From assembly GCA_029008005.1 (NCBI GenBank), contig JAQXIX010000029.1:62001-126000 (forward strand): a stretch of 64,000 nt of DNA, written 5' to 3'. Below the pieces are notes generated by a model. That model searched no databases and was not told where the DNA came from. It worked only from the letters and a program-made list of their open reading frames with translations. Numbering within the stretch: position 1 is the first letter of the stretch; each line of letters starts with the position of its first letter. A program made the position numbers and the translations under genes. This document shows positions 42,175 through 51,737 of this stretch, piece by piece. Source of the DNA: Bacillota bacterium (GTDB lineage: Bacteria > Bacillota > Clostridia > Peptostreptococcales > Anaerovoracaceae).

Positions 42175-44133
42175 ATGAAGATATTTGCAGATATTCTGGA
42201 TACATACGAACAACCTGTCGAAATAGGTAAGGGCGGCGGTGGAACAGTATACAAATCCTACCATAAGCGCCTTCGCAAAGACGTGGTGTTAAAAAAAATA
42301 AACACGCAGAAAGTAAACAGAGATGCCGTAAGAAAAGAAGTCGATATTCTGAAAGAGCTAAGCAACAGATTTATTCCTCAGGTTTACGACTTTGTAGAAA
42401 CCGATTCGGCAATATTTACTGTAATGAGTTTTATCCCGGGAAGGTCATTCAGTCAGGAAATGGACGCCGGACGCATATTTACAAGAGAACAGATAAAGAA
42501 ATGGGCAGTACAGCTGCTGTCTGCTCTGGATTATATTCATACGAGAAAACCTGCGGTAATTCACGGCGATATTAAACCTTCAAATATAATGCTGAAGCCT
42601 GATGGAGATATATGTCTTATAGATTTCAACATTTCACTTCACGCCAATGAAACACATATAAATGGTTTTTCGCCGGGATTTGCGTCACCGGAGCAGTATA
42701 ATGCTGCGAAAATGCGGGCAAACAACAGAAGAAAAAATCAGACAATCGATGAGCGTTCCGACATATACAGTCTGGGCGCCTTCTTGTATTTTATTTCTAC
42801 GGGAAAAATAAGGTATGATTATTCTGAGTCCATTAACTATGGGGCGCTGAAGCAGATAATGGGATCGACCTTTGCGAATGCTATCGTGAAAGCTATGTCA
42901 CTGAATCCCGCAGATAGATTCGCGACTGCCGGAGAAATGAGTGCAGCCATAAGGTCCGAAGGGAATTCTCTGAAAAACAGGAAGACGGGAGTTATTGTAA
43001 TTGCGTCAATAGTGGCAGTGATGCTTATAGGAGGTACAGCGACGGTAAGAGCTGTTCAGCATTATAAGTATGATAATATGGTTGAGAATCAGAAATATTA
43101 CATAGATAACTGTGATTTCGTATCCGCACAGTCGGAATTTGATGAAGCAACAGATTTACTGCCGAGAGAGCTGGATGCATATTATCAGAATGCCAGAAGA
43201 ATGTATGTGGAAGGTGACGATGAGAAATGCCTGGATTACATTGAGCAGCAGCTGCTTGGAGGCAGCAGTGTCAGAATAAAAGGGGAAAGTGTGGGACCGC
43301 TGTATAAGCTTGCCGGAATATGCGCAGCAAACACCGGGGAAAGTGAAACGGCCGTATCATATTACGAAAGGGCATTGGATGAGTGTGAATTTGAGGGAGA
43401 TGATTACAGAGATTATGCAGTGGCTCTTTCACATAACGGGCAGCACGACAAGGCATACAAAATGCTTGATAAAGCTCTTGAAAAAGGCGCTGAGCCAGGA
43501 ACAGCCGAGTATATTAAAGGCGAAATCGCCTATTCAGATAAGGATTACGAGACTGCTCTTGATTGGCTTAACTCCGCTGTTCATGCGACAAATGACAATG
43601 ACCTTAAGACTCATGCCTACTGGACAGTAAGCAAAATCAAAATGGATTGCGGGAATGCAGAGGGAAGCAGGGATGCTCTTATTTCCGCTAAAAATGCTGC
43701 AGATAATAAAAATAAAGTGGCCGTACTTCATGAGCTCGTTCAGACAGATGTCAACCTGGCGGACAATACAGGAAACGAAGCTTACAGAGAAGAGGCTGCC
43801 GGTTTTTTGAATGAACTTGTTGGAAGAAACTGGGCTTCTAAGGGAGACTATCACTCTCTGGCGATAATCTACATTAAACTTGGAGAAACAGATGCCGCAG
43901 CAGAAATAATTGAGAAGCAGGGAAATGTTTTCGGAAAAGATTATGATTATTATAAGCTAAAAGCTATTAACGAAGCACATATTCAGTCGATAATATCCCA
44001 GGAGTACAGAGACTACAGCAATTTTAAATTATTTTACGACAAGTCGAAATCCGGATATAATACATCAGGAGATGTGGAAATGAACTCTCTCGATAACATA
44101 TACAACCAGTTGAAGCAGGGAGGATGGCTCTGA
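42175..44133 (+). CDS. Transmembrane Ser/Thr protein kinase with C-terminal TPR repeats
   Basis: 652 residues. The kinase domain (about 12-262) has a Gly-rich loop GKGGGGTVY (18-26), the ATP lysine in VVLKK (K40), the catalytic loop HGDIKPSN (130-137) and the SPGFASPEQY activation end. The usual HRD is HGD and the usual DFG is DFN (150-152). The Asp residues needed for catalysis remain, so it is probably active but regulated unlike an RD kinase. A transmembrane helix (272-290) precedes about 350 residues of TPR-like helical repeats, which topology puts outside the cell. The nearest phosphatase is the PP2C at 50928; a likely reader is the FHA-ABC protein next door. Confidence 0.9.
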   Translation: MKIFADILDTYEQPVEIGKGGGGTVYKSYHKRLRKDVVLKKINTQKVNRDAVRKEVDILKELSNRFIPQVYDFVETDSAIFTVMSFIPGRSFSQEMDAGRIFTREQIKKWAVQLLSALDYIHTRKPAVIHGDIKPSNIMLKPDGDICLIDFNISLHANETHINGFSPGFASPEQYNAAKMRANNRRKNQTIDERSDIYSLGAFLYFISTGKIRYDYSESINYGALKQIMGSTFANAIVKAMSLNPADRFATAGEMSAAIRSEGNSLKNRKTGVIVIASIVAVMLIGGTATVRAVQHYKYDNMVENQKYYIDNCDFVSAQSEFDEATDLLPRELDAYYQNARRMYVEGDDEKCLDYIEQQLLGGSSVRIKGESVGPLYKLAGICAANTGESETAVSYYERALDECEFEGDDYRDYAVALSHNGQHDKAYKMLDKALEKGAEPGTAEYIKGEIAYSDKDYETALDWLNSAVHATNDNDLKTHAYWTVSKIKMDCGNAEGSRDALISAKNAADNKNKVAVLHELVQTDVNLADNTGNEAYREEAAGFLNELVGRNWASKGDYHSLAIIYIKLGETDAAAEIIEKQGNVFGKDYDYYKLKAINEAHIQSIISQEYRDYSNFKLFYDKSKSGYNTSGDVEMNSLDNIYNQLKQGGWL

Positions 44134-44152
44134 TGTTGAGGAGGAATTTCAG

Positions 44153-46438
44153 ATGACAGCAGTGAGTCTCACAATAATAGACAGCAGCAATGATTATCGT
44201 GTTGAACGGGCATATTTAAATGATGGTGAAATACTGGCCATAGGCAGAAACAGCGTGACTAATAATATTTCCGTAAGCGAACGTTTTGTATCGGATAACC
44301 ACGGGATTATTATCTGCAAAGGCGGAAGATGTTATTACAGGGATATTAACAAATCAAACGGAAGCTATGTAAACTCATTTAACCGTATCGAAAGATTACA
44401 TAAGACTGACCGTCAGATTCTGCTTAATGACGGTGCCACTATCAGAATAGGACATCCTTCCAACACCATGAGACAGGTACTGATAGTTTTTTCATACAAT
44501 GGTGAAGAAAGTACTCCGGCATGGGAGGAAATAGGTGATTTGCCTGTTTCCATAGGAAGAAGCTCTAAATGCAATATTGTGCTGCCTATGCCTAATGTTT
44601 CAAGGCACCATTGTACCGTATACAGGGAAGGCAGCAAAATCTTCATAAGAGATGATAAGAGCCTTAATGGTGTAATTGTGAACGGTGAACGTATAAACGG
44701 AACAGCACCGCTCCATGATAAAGACATTATTCAGATACTGGGAACACGTCTGATCTTTTCATGTAACAGAATATATTACAGCAAGTCAAGACGGGGCATT
44801 AGCATTCATGCGAGTAATATAAATAAATGGGTTGGATCCGGCAAAAACAGAAAGCAGATTCTCAAAGACGTTAATGTAGAGATACAGGGCGGAGAGTTTG
44901 TTGCGATTATCGGTGGAAGCGGAGCAGGAAAATCAACACTTATGGGAGTGCTCAACTGTTTTGATCGAGGCTTCGAAGGGGAAGTGTTCTGTAACAACGT
45001 TTCGCTGAACCGAAATTTTACCAGCCTTAAGGGAACAATGGGATATGTTCCCCAGGAAGATATCATATACGAAAACCTGACATTGGAGAGAATGCTTACA
45101 TATTCTGCTCGCCTGAGACTTCCTAAGGATTCTGATAAGAGCGAAATAAGTGCACGAGTTGAGAATGCAATGAAAATGCTCGATCTAACGGCACACAGAG
45201 ATACCCTTATAAGAAAAATGTCGGGAGGTCAGAAAAAACGAGCAAGCATTGCAGTGGAAATTCTTGCAGATCCCAGACTTTTCTTTTTAGATGAGCCGAC
45301 TTCCGGACTGGATCCGGGAATTGAGAAAAATTTAATGCAGTCACTTCGTGATTTGAGCAGGAAGCAGGAATGTACAATTGTGACAGTAACCCACACAACA
45401 CAGAGCTTGCATCTATGCGACAAAGTGATATTTATGGGAACAGGCGGAGTATTGTGCTTTTGCGGAAGTATTGAGGAGGCCAAGGTTTTCTTCGGCACAG
45501 ATGACATTACAGATGTCTATGAGATGATAAGTAACGAACCGGAGAAATGGGCAAATAAATTCAGGATTCGGCAGAACAGAAGCAGAACACCTGTTGATAA
45601 TTCGGGCAATGGAAAAGTGCGTAAATCCAAACCGGCCGGATCTGTTTTTACACAGCTTGCCACAACTGTTATGAGGTATGGGGAAATAACAGTTAATGAT
45701 TGGAAACGGCTTGCGCTGACACTTATTCAGCCTCTGATAATCGGGGTTCTTCTTGTTATGGTAGCCGGTGATGAAGTATTTACTGCATATGGTGATACAA
45801 AATCCATGATTTTCGCCTTGAGCTGTGCAGCTATATGGCTGGGCATATTCAATACCATACAAGAAGTATGTAAAGAGCGAGTAATACTTAAAAGGGAACA
45901 TATGGCCGGGCTGGGACTTACTGTATATGTTTTTTCGAAGTTGCTGGTTCAGCTGATTATAGGCTTTTTTCAGTCAGTAATACTTGTAACAGTATTTATT
46001 CTTGTTCTGGAATCACCTGAGAAGGGATTATGGCTTTCCAAATCGTCACTTGAAATTCTCATAACTGTATTTCTGACAGTTATTGCGGCGGAACTTCTTG
46101 GACTGATTGTATCTGCTTGTGTAAGAAGCGGAGATAAAGCCATGGCAGTTGCACCGTTTATTCTGATTGTTCAATTGCTGTTTTCCGGAATACTGTTTGA
46201 ATTAAGCGGAGTAGGGAAATATATATCCTATATTACAGTAAGCAAATGGTCGGTAGGAGCTTTGGGAAGCATTGCTGATCTGAATGCTCTGGAAGGAAAT
46301 ATAAATGAGCCGGATGATATGTTTGAACATACTGTTGAGCAAATGTTCTTTGACTGGAGAATTTTGCTTGTTATGGCAGCAGTATCGACGGTAATTTGTA
46401 TAGAAATGTTGAAAAGAATTGCCAGAGACGGCAGATAG
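44153..46438 (+). CDS. FHA-FHA-ABC transporter (ABCG-like half-transporter fused to two FHA domains)
   Basis: 761 residues. FHA1 (about 25-95) carries IGRN...SDNHG...SNGSYVN; FHA2 (about 125-195) is canonical with IGRSSKC, SRHHC and NGVIVNGERI. Then comes an ABC ATPase with Walker A GGSGAGKST, signature MSGGQKKRAS and Walker B FFLDEPTSGLDP, and about six membrane helices of the ABC2/ABCG type from residue 525 on. The architecture resembles mycobacterial Rv1747, an FHA-ABC exporter controlled by Ser/Thr kinase phosphorylation. GAGGAGG precedes the ATG. Cargo unknown; lipid or glycan export is a reasonable guess. Confidence 0.93.
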   Translation: MTAVSLTIIDSSNDYRVERAYLNDGEILAIGRNSVTNNISVSERFVSDNHGIIICKGGRCYYRDINKSNGSYVNSFNRIERLHKTDRQILLNDGATIRIGHPSNTMRQVLIVFSYNGEESTPAWEEIGDLPVSIGRSSKCNIVLPMPNVSRHHCTVYREGSKIFIRDDKSLNGVIVNGERINGTAPLHDKDIIQILGTRLIFSCNRIYYSKSRRGISIHASNINKWVGSGKNRKQILKDVNVEIQGGEFVAIIGGSGAGKSTLMGVLNCFDRGFEGEVFCNNVSLNRNFTSLKGTMGYVPQEDIIYENLTLERMLTYSARLRLPKDSDKSEISARVENAMKMLDLTAHRDTLIRKMSGGQKKRASIAVEILADPRLFFLDEPTSGLDPGIEKNLMQSLRDLSRKQECTIVTVTHTTQSLHLCDKVIFMGTGGVLCFCGSIEEAKVFFGTDDITDVYEMISNEPEKWANKFRIRQNRSRTPVDNSGNGKVRKSKPAGSVFTQLATTVMRYGEITVNDWKRLALTLIQPLIIGVLLVMVAGDEVFTAYGDTKSMIFALSCAAIWLGIFNTIQEVCKERVILKREHMAGLGLTVYVFSKLLVQLIIGFFQSVILVTVFILVLESPEKGLWLSKSSLEILITVFLTVIAAELLGLIVSACVRSGDKAMAVAPFILIVQLLFSGILFELSGVGKYISYITVSKWSVGALGSIADLNALEGNINEPDDMFEHTVEQMFFDWRILLVMAAVSTVICIEMLKRIARDGR

Positions 46439-46446
46439 GAGGAGAA

Positions 46447-46797
46447 ATGTCGGATAATTTTACAGAACTGATTTTTGAAGATCAGTCCGAAAGTGAAGAA
46501 AAGGAACTTGATGATCTGTTTAAAATGCTGGGTATGATGTATTATGACGAACACAAAACCAGTACCGGAAGTGAGTACTGGTGGATTATTGACAAAATCA
46601 ATATGATTACCGGATCTGATACGAAAAAATGTCCGTATTGCGGAGCAGAAGCAGATGATGATGCACTGTTCTGTGTTATGTGCGGCAGAGCTCTGGATGG
46701 AAACGAAAGCATGAATAATGTATGTCCGTACTGCGGCAATGAATTAAGTGACGGTGCAGTATTCTGTGGAATGTGCGGAAATAAAATCGGCAGATAA
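46447..46797 (+). CDS. Small double zinc-ribbon protein
   Basis: 116 residues, ATG 46447 after AGGAGGAG. The first half is acidic and helical (SEEKELDDLFKMLGMMYYDE). The second half has two zinc ribbons built from CPYCG...CVMCG and CPYCG...CGMCG. No membrane segment, so cytosolic. It starts 8 nt after the FHA-ABC gene. It is the first of four consecutive zinc-ribbon genes and may be a soluble adaptor for the others. Function unknown. Confidence 0.8.
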   Translation: MSDNFTELIFEDQSESEEKELDDLFKMLGMMYYDEHKTSTGSEYWWIIDKINMITGSDTKKCPYCGAEADDDALFCVMCGRALDGNESMNNVCPYCGNELSDGAVFCGMCGNKIGR

Positions 46798-46821
46798 TCA
46801 AAGTAAGTAGAGGAGAATATT

Positions 46822-47400
46822 ATGAATTGCATTTTTTGCGGAACAGAAAACAAAGATGGTGCTGCCTTCTGTAAGAACTGCGGAAAAAAGTTGAGAACGG
46901 ATACATGCCCGGGATGCGGAAGAAAGATAGAAGCTTCTGAAGCAGCTTTCTGTAAGTACTGCGGTACGAAACTGGGAACAGTAAATCCGTCATATGATGG
47001 TGCATTTTATGATGAACCCAGTGTGATTGATGTTCCGATATTTGATGAACCTCCGATAGAACCGCGGAATAATCAAGAGGGGAATCAGTATGTGAATCGT
47101 CAGCATTACTCCTACAGAGATGTTAACGAAGAAAACATACCAGGCAAAAGTGCCGCGACGGCATCAATGGTAATAGGAATTATTGCCCTCGCATTCTGGT
47201 TTATGGGGTATCTTGCTATTCTTTCTACAATACTCGGGATAATCGGACTGGTTCTTGCAAACAAATCGGGACAGGCGGGATTTGAAGGTGGAACGAGAAA
47301 AGCCGGATTTGTATGTTCGCTTATTGCTGTAATAGGAGGAGCCCTGGTATTCCTTTCAGTATGTATATTCGGGGCAGCATTTATTTCGATATTTTCATAA
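46822..47400 (+). CDS. Zinc-ribbon membrane protein with DUF4190-like domain
   Basis: 192 residues. Two N-terminal zinc ribbons (CIFCG...CKNCG, CPGCG...CKYCG) face the cytosol. A Pro/acidic linker with VIDVP and PPIEP resembles the juxtamembrane segment of the kinase at 51738. The C-terminus has two or three hydrophobic segments of the DUF4190 type (MVIGIIALAFWF, LGIIGLVLANKSG). GAGGAG precedes the ATG. Function unknown; probably a small membrane subunit of the island system. Confidence 0.8.
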   Translation: MNCIFCGTENKDGAAFCKNCGKKLRTDTCPGCGRKIEASEAAFCKYCGTKLGTVNPSYDGAFYDEPSVIDVPIFDEPPIEPRNNQEGNQYVNRQHYSYRDVNEENIPGKSAATASMVIGIIALAFWFMGYLAILSTILGIIGLVLANKSGQAGFEGGTRKAGFVCSLIAVIGGALVFLSVCIFGAAFISIFS

Positions 47401-47424
47401 TAATAATTTGTTTGAGGGAAAAAA

Positions 47425-48915
47425 GTGAAGTGTAGAAATTGCGGAAGAGAAAACAAGCCTGAAAATGTGTTTTGTGAATTTTGCGGGTTTGTTATGGAAG
47501 CGGGAACAGAAACCGTGGGAGAGGTAGTTACAGATGACGACATGTATGATCCGTATATATATCCGGATGAAATGTCTCATAGTAAACTTCCCGGTAAATT
47601 GAAGATAATTATTCCGTCGGCAGCATTAGGAGTAATTTTGATTCTTGCGGCATTATTTGTATTGGTACCGTCCATTGGAGGCAGCGACGATTTGTCATCG
47701 AAAAATGGTTCTGATGCAGGATATGAAGATACAATGCATGATGATGACGAATTTACGGATGTGAATGGAGAAGAGGAATGTATTTTTTCTTATAATCAGG
47801 ACGGATATAGCGATGTTAAGGTGAAATACGGAGAAGAACTGACAATATCATCAAAGGAACCTGACAAAAAGGGGCAGGATTTTAATGGCTGGAACATAAA
47901 GCGCAACGATGGGATGTACAGAGGAAAGAACGAAGAATGGGTGGATTCTAAGTCAGAGGCTGAAACATACTATCCCGGTGATGATATTGAGGTCACTGCA
48001 GCGTGGGCTGACGAGAATGAAGAGGTTACAGATTTCGAGTTAATTGCAGACTGGAACAACGAGGGCAATGAAGACGGTAAGGCCGAAGAGGACAAGGAGA
48101 AGCAAAAGGAAAGCAGTAAAGAGACTTCAAGCAGTCCGTCATCCGATAAGAAGCCGGCAGGAAACACGCCATCGGAGACAAAGGGCAACTATGACGAGCC
48201 GTTCGCAGAAAAAATAGTATCGGAAGCCGAATACAACAGCAAATACAGGAACAACAGTAAGTACAAATGTACAAAGCTGTACAGATATGCAACTAGAAGT
48301 AAAGAAACAACGACAAGCGGATATGATTCTCTCAGCGGGTATACAAAGTATGATTCAAATACCTCCACAACATATTCGGATTACAAGTTCGGAACGCCGA
48401 TTTCATCGAGCACATCATATTCCGGAGGAAAGAAGGTAACGAAAAGTGCATCAGATGCAGGATATTACTATTATGCCTACGCAGCAGGCAATCCGAGTAA
48501 GTCATCAGACTGGTCATTTTTCTGTGCCAAAAGCCGATCGACAGTCATTTCTCATATGAAACAGAACTATTCTGCATCATATGCCTGGAGTGAAAATAAT
48601 CTCCGATATTTCTGGTTCATAAGCACCAGTGATCTGGGATCTAATCCTTCGGGATCAAAGATAAGCAGGAGTATACCGTATTGTTCGAATTCAACAGTAG
48701 GTGTAGGTTCTTTCAGCAAAAGCGGAACACATTATTATGATATACCAATGTATAAATATAATCGCTGCTACAAAGTCAAAACTGTAACCACGATTAATTA
48801 TTTCTACAGATGGTCACAGTGGTCCTCTTGGTCTGACTGGACACCAAACCCTCCGTCAGCAGGAGATACGGTAAAAATAGATGATAATGTGAAATATTCT
48901 GTAGAGATGCGATAA
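47425..48915 (+). CDS. Zinc-ribbon transmembrane protein with InlB-like and novel Tyr-rich ectodomain
   Basis: 496 residues from a GTG start (GAGGGAAA before it). A cytosolic zinc ribbon (CRNCG...CEFCG) is followed by a transmembrane helix near residues 60-80 (IIIPSAALGVILILAALFV). Next come an InlB-like repeat (KGQDFNGWN...VTAAW), a Glu/Lys/Ser-rich stalk (about 210-262) and, from residue 269 to the end, the same C-terminal domain as the secreted M23 peptidase at 38696. Conserved in both are YRYATRSK, TTTSGYDSLSGYTKYDS, GYYYYAYAA, MKQNYSAS, HYYDIPMYKYN and CYKVKTVTT. The pair suggests one secreted and one tethered version of the same binding module. Confidence 0.85.
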   Translation: MKCRNCGRENKPENVFCEFCGFVMEAGTETVGEVVTDDDMYDPYIYPDEMSHSKLPGKLKIIIPSAALGVILILAALFVLVPSIGGSDDLSSKNGSDAGYEDTMHDDDEFTDVNGEEECIFSYNQDGYSDVKVKYGEELTISSKEPDKKGQDFNGWNIKRNDGMYRGKNEEWVDSKSEAETYYPGDDIEVTAAWADENEEVTDFELIADWNNEGNEDGKAEEDKEKQKESSKETSSSPSSDKKPAGNTPSETKGNYDEPFAEKIVSEAEYNSKYRNNSKYKCTKLYRYATRSKETTTSGYDSLSGYTKYDSNTSTTYSDYKFGTPISSSTSYSGGKKVTKSASDAGYYYYAYAAGNPSKSSDWSFFCAKSRSTVISHMKQNYSASYAWSENNLRYFWFISTSDLGSNPSGSKISRSIPYCSNSTVGVGSFSKSGTHYYDIPMYKYNRCYKVKTVTTINYFYRWSQWSSWSDWTPNPPSAGDTVKIDDNVKYSVEMR

Positions 48916-48934
48916 AGTATTCGTGGAGAAAAAA

Positions 48935-50152
48935 ATGTATTGTGATAATTGTGGCAGGGAAAACAGTCCGAATAATTACTACTGTGAGTTTTGTGGTGCG
49001 CCGCTGCCTTCCGGTCAAAAAGAACCGGAAGGGAATTTCTCACAGAAAAATATCATAAAAGGGATTCACATTTCGAGAAATCGTGTAATAATAATAGCAG
49101 GAGCAGTTGCTGCTGCTGTTTGTATTGCAGTTGCTATTTTTCTGTTAAGTCCCGCCGGGGCAGAATCCGAATCAAAATACAGTGAAGCTATGGAAAATGC
49201 TGATATGTATTATGATAATATGGAATATGACAGTGCGGAGGATGCATATCTTGAGGCAATAGACGTAAATCCGAAGAAAAAAGACGCTTACCTGAAGCTG
49301 GCGGATTTGTATAGTAAACAAGGCAAAACCAATAAATGCAAAGGCATCCTCAGTGACGGCAAACGGGAAACAGGCGGCGATGAAGAAATTGCACATGAGC
49401 TGGATATTGTTACCTGCGCTTCAGGGTACGATGAATATCTGCAGAACGAAATAATACCAGAAGAGGGAAAAACTGTTCTGAACGAAGTTTGTTATCTTGA
49501 CAGTTGTCCCGGAGGTCTTGTCGATACGTATTATGCGGATTTTGACGATGATTCAGTAGATGAAATGATTACTGTATCATACATTCCCAATGATGCAGAT
49601 TGTGAAGCTCTCATAAGAGTTTTTCAATTTGAGGACGAAGAGGTAAGTTTAGTTGATGAAAAGACCACACCTATTATCAGCGTCGGTTTTACCGGAACAA
49701 GTCTCTGTTCATTTTATTTAAAGGAGCATGAAGGGGATTTTTACCTTGTTCAGAACAGTGGTGCGGATTTCGGAGATGAATTTATAGTTTTCGGTCTGGA
49801 CAAGGTTGAAGGAATTAAAGAGAAAAAACGGCTCGAATACTGCGGTGATTTGTACATGGATTTTTCAGTAGACGGAGAAAGAGTCTTTTACTTCGAAGAA
49901 GAAGGTGAAGCACATGACGAATATGAATATGACAGTGCTTTCGAGAAAGGATTGGGTATTTACCGCGATGAATTAAAGGCGTTCGGCCTGCAGGACAAGG
50001 CAGCCGGATATTCCTATGAGTCTGAAGATTTCAGAATGTTTTCAAATGCAAAAGAAGGGGACGAAAGTGAAATCAGCATGTGCAGCTTCATGATTACGTA
50101 TGATGATTATGACGAAGATGAGGAACTGACTGTGGAAATATGGAGTGATTAG
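48935..50152 (+). CDS. Zinc-ribbon transmembrane protein with TPR-like segment and acidic ectodomain
   Basis: 405 residues. ATG 48935 sits 6 nt after TGGAG; a GTG at 48923 is in frame. An N-terminal zinc ribbon (CDNCG...CEFCG) is followed by a transmembrane helix (VIIIAGAVAAAVCIAVAIFLL). A TPR pair comes next (YYDNMEYDSAEDAYLEAIDVNP, given as residues about 90-112) and then a very acidic C-terminal half containing DFDDDSVDEMI, a possible calcium-binding-type loop. No known family for the C-terminus. Fourth of the consecutive zinc-ribbon genes. Confidence 0.75.
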   Translation: MYCDNCGRENSPNNYYCEFCGAPLPSGQKEPEGNFSQKNIIKGIHISRNRVIIIAGAVAAAVCIAVAIFLLSPAGAESESKYSEAMENADMYYDNMEYDSAEDAYLEAIDVNPKKKDAYLKLADLYSKQGKTNKCKGILSDGKRETGGDEEIAHELDIVTCASGYDEYLQNEIIPEEGKTVLNEVCYLDSCPGGLVDTYYADFDDDSVDEMITVSYIPNDADCEALIRVFQFEDEEVSLVDEKTTPIISVGFTGTSLCSFYLKEHEGDFYLVQNSGADFGDEFIVFGLDKVEGIKEKKRLEYCGDLYMDFSVDGERVFYFEEEGEAHDEYEYDSAFEKGLGIYRDELKAFGLQDKAAGYSYESEDFRMFSNAKEGDESEISMCSFMITYDDYDEDEELTVEIWSD

Positions 50153-50176
50153 TTTTTCCGCAGAGTAAGGAGAAAT

Positions 50177-50905
50177 ATGAAAAAGTTATGGATTGCAATT
50201 TGTGTGATGATCGCACTTGTAATTGCAGCTGCGGCCATAAACTTTTATATGGCAACTCCTAAGGAGCTTACGATTAACTCCGGGGAAACAATAGAAGTGT
50301 ATACAGATGAGCAAATGGTACTCGATGTGTCAGCAGACGGACTTACCGACGAAGATATTTCAAAAATAGAATGGACAGCTTCGAATGACTGTATCAGCAT
50401 CGATGATGGTGTTATGACTGCTTCATATGACGGAGAGCACATGGAATACAATGCTACTGTATCAGCAAGTCTGCACAATGGACTGAAAACCTGGAAAGGA
50501 ACGGCACAAGTAGTCGTAATTCTGAAGGCAGAAGAAATAGAAAGCGGGAAAATGATTAAAACACCTTCGGGAGCTCAGGACAGCTATATGTCAATTACGG
50601 GAAGCCCGTCGGCAAATATGTATTTATACTTCAAATGCAACACAGATGCTTCAAAGGATTTTTCGTTTATTTTAGGAAGCGGGAAAACGGAAATTGTCTA
50701 CGTGCCTTGTGAAGAATATACTATGTATTTCGCAAAAGGCAATCAGTGGTACGGAGCAGGAGAAATGTTCGGACCACAGACATTATGCTATAAAAATGAC
50801 AGTACGATGAAGTTCACATCGACTTCGTACTGGACATTAAAAATGTATGATTTAGAAGGAAATTCGTCAAGCACCGCCGTGCCTTCCAATGAATTTCCAC
50901 GGTAA
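50177..50905 (+). CDS. Membrane-anchored protein with Ig-like (BIG2-type) domain
   Basis: 242 residues with one N-terminal hydrophobic anchor (LWIAICVMIALVIAAAAINF) and an extracellular part. Residues about 30-115 have the look of a bacterial Ig-like domain (PKELTINSGETIEV...IEWTASNDCISIDDGVMTA). The C-terminal 110 residues are aromatic-rich and unassigned. AAGGAG precedes the ATG. It lies between a zinc-ribbon protein and the PP2C phosphatase. Probably a surface-binding component; no specific function can be named. Confidence 0.65.
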   Translation: MKKLWIAICVMIALVIAAAAINFYMATPKELTINSGETIEVYTDEQMVLDVSADGLTDEDISKIEWTASNDCISIDDGVMTASYDGEHMEYNATVSASLHNGLKTWKGTAQVVVILKAEEIESGKMIKTPSGAQDSYMSITGSPSANMYLYFKCNTDASKDFSFILGSGKTEIVYVPCEEYTMYFAKGNQWYGAGEMFGPQTLCYKNDSTMKFTSTSYWTLKMYDLEGNSSSTAVPSNEFPR

Positions 50906-50927
50906 CTTATTATAAAGCGAGTATCAT

Positions 50928-51704
50928 ATGATAATTAAGAGTGCCGGAATTACAATTCCGGGGAACATACGAAAAAACAATGAAGATAATTTCTACATTG
51001 ACGGATATTTTAAGGAAGACTGCTTTAAAGATAAATATGCACTCGCGGGTTCGTGTAACAGAGATTACCATGTTTATGCAGTCAGTGACGGTATGGGAGG
51101 TCACGACTCAGGAGAAAAGGCAGCATGGCATGCACTGGAAGTTCTGAAAAAATTCGATGACGAAAACATAGAGAATCGTCTCATAGAATACATACTGGAA
51201 GCAAATCGTGAAATTTGCATGGCTGCAGCCGGCGATTCCGGAAGGAAGCGCGGAGCAACAATTGCTGTTGTAACTGTTAACAACGACCGCTTTTGCAGTT
51301 GTACGGTGGGAGACAGCAGAGTATACAGCTTCAGAAACAACAGACTCTTTCGGATTTCCGAGGATCATACAAGAGCTCAAAGTATGGTAAATGCCGGGAT
51401 AATATCATCGAAGGAAGCTGAGAAACAGGAAAATTTGCGCGTTCTGAACCAGCATCTGGGCATTCCCGAGAGCGAATTTATTATTTGTCCCGATATCAAG
51501 TCGGGACTAAAGCTTTATAAAGGGGATATTATCCTTTTATGCTCTGACGGACTGACTGACATGGCTGATGATAATGAAATAAGAAGGGTAATCGGGAAAT
51601 ACAAGGATGAAGAGCCGGAACGAATTGCCTATGAGCTTGTCAGACAAGCATTAAAAGGCGGGGGAAGAGATAATATCACAGTTGTAACCATAAAAGCGGA
51701 ATGA
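50928..51704 (+). CDS. PP2C-family Ser/Thr protein phosphatase
   Basis: 258-residue cytosolic metallophosphatase. The metal-binding acidic residues are in NNEDNFYID, SDGMGGHDSGE, LCSDGLTDM and GGRDNITVV, and GDSRVYSFRNN is the family core. It would remove phosphate from targets of the two island kinases. It sits immediately before the second kinase (34-nt gap), the usual PP2C-kinase pairing of bacterial signalling operons. The ribosome site is weak. Confidence 0.95.
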   Translation: MIIKSAGITIPGNIRKNNEDNFYIDGYFKEDCFKDKYALAGSCNRDYHVYAVSDGMGGHDSGEKAAWHALEVLKKFDDENIENRLIEYILEANREICMAAAGDSGRKRGATIAVVTVNNDRFCSCTVGDSRVYSFRNNRLFRISEDHTRAQSMVNAGIISSKEAEKQENLRVLNQHLGIPESEFIICPDIKSGLKLYKGDIILLCSDGLTDMADDNEIRRVIGKYKDEEPERIAYELVRQALKGGGRDNITVVTIKAE

Positions 51705-51737
51705 TGGATTGCACATCAGGAAAACAGGTGAACGGAG

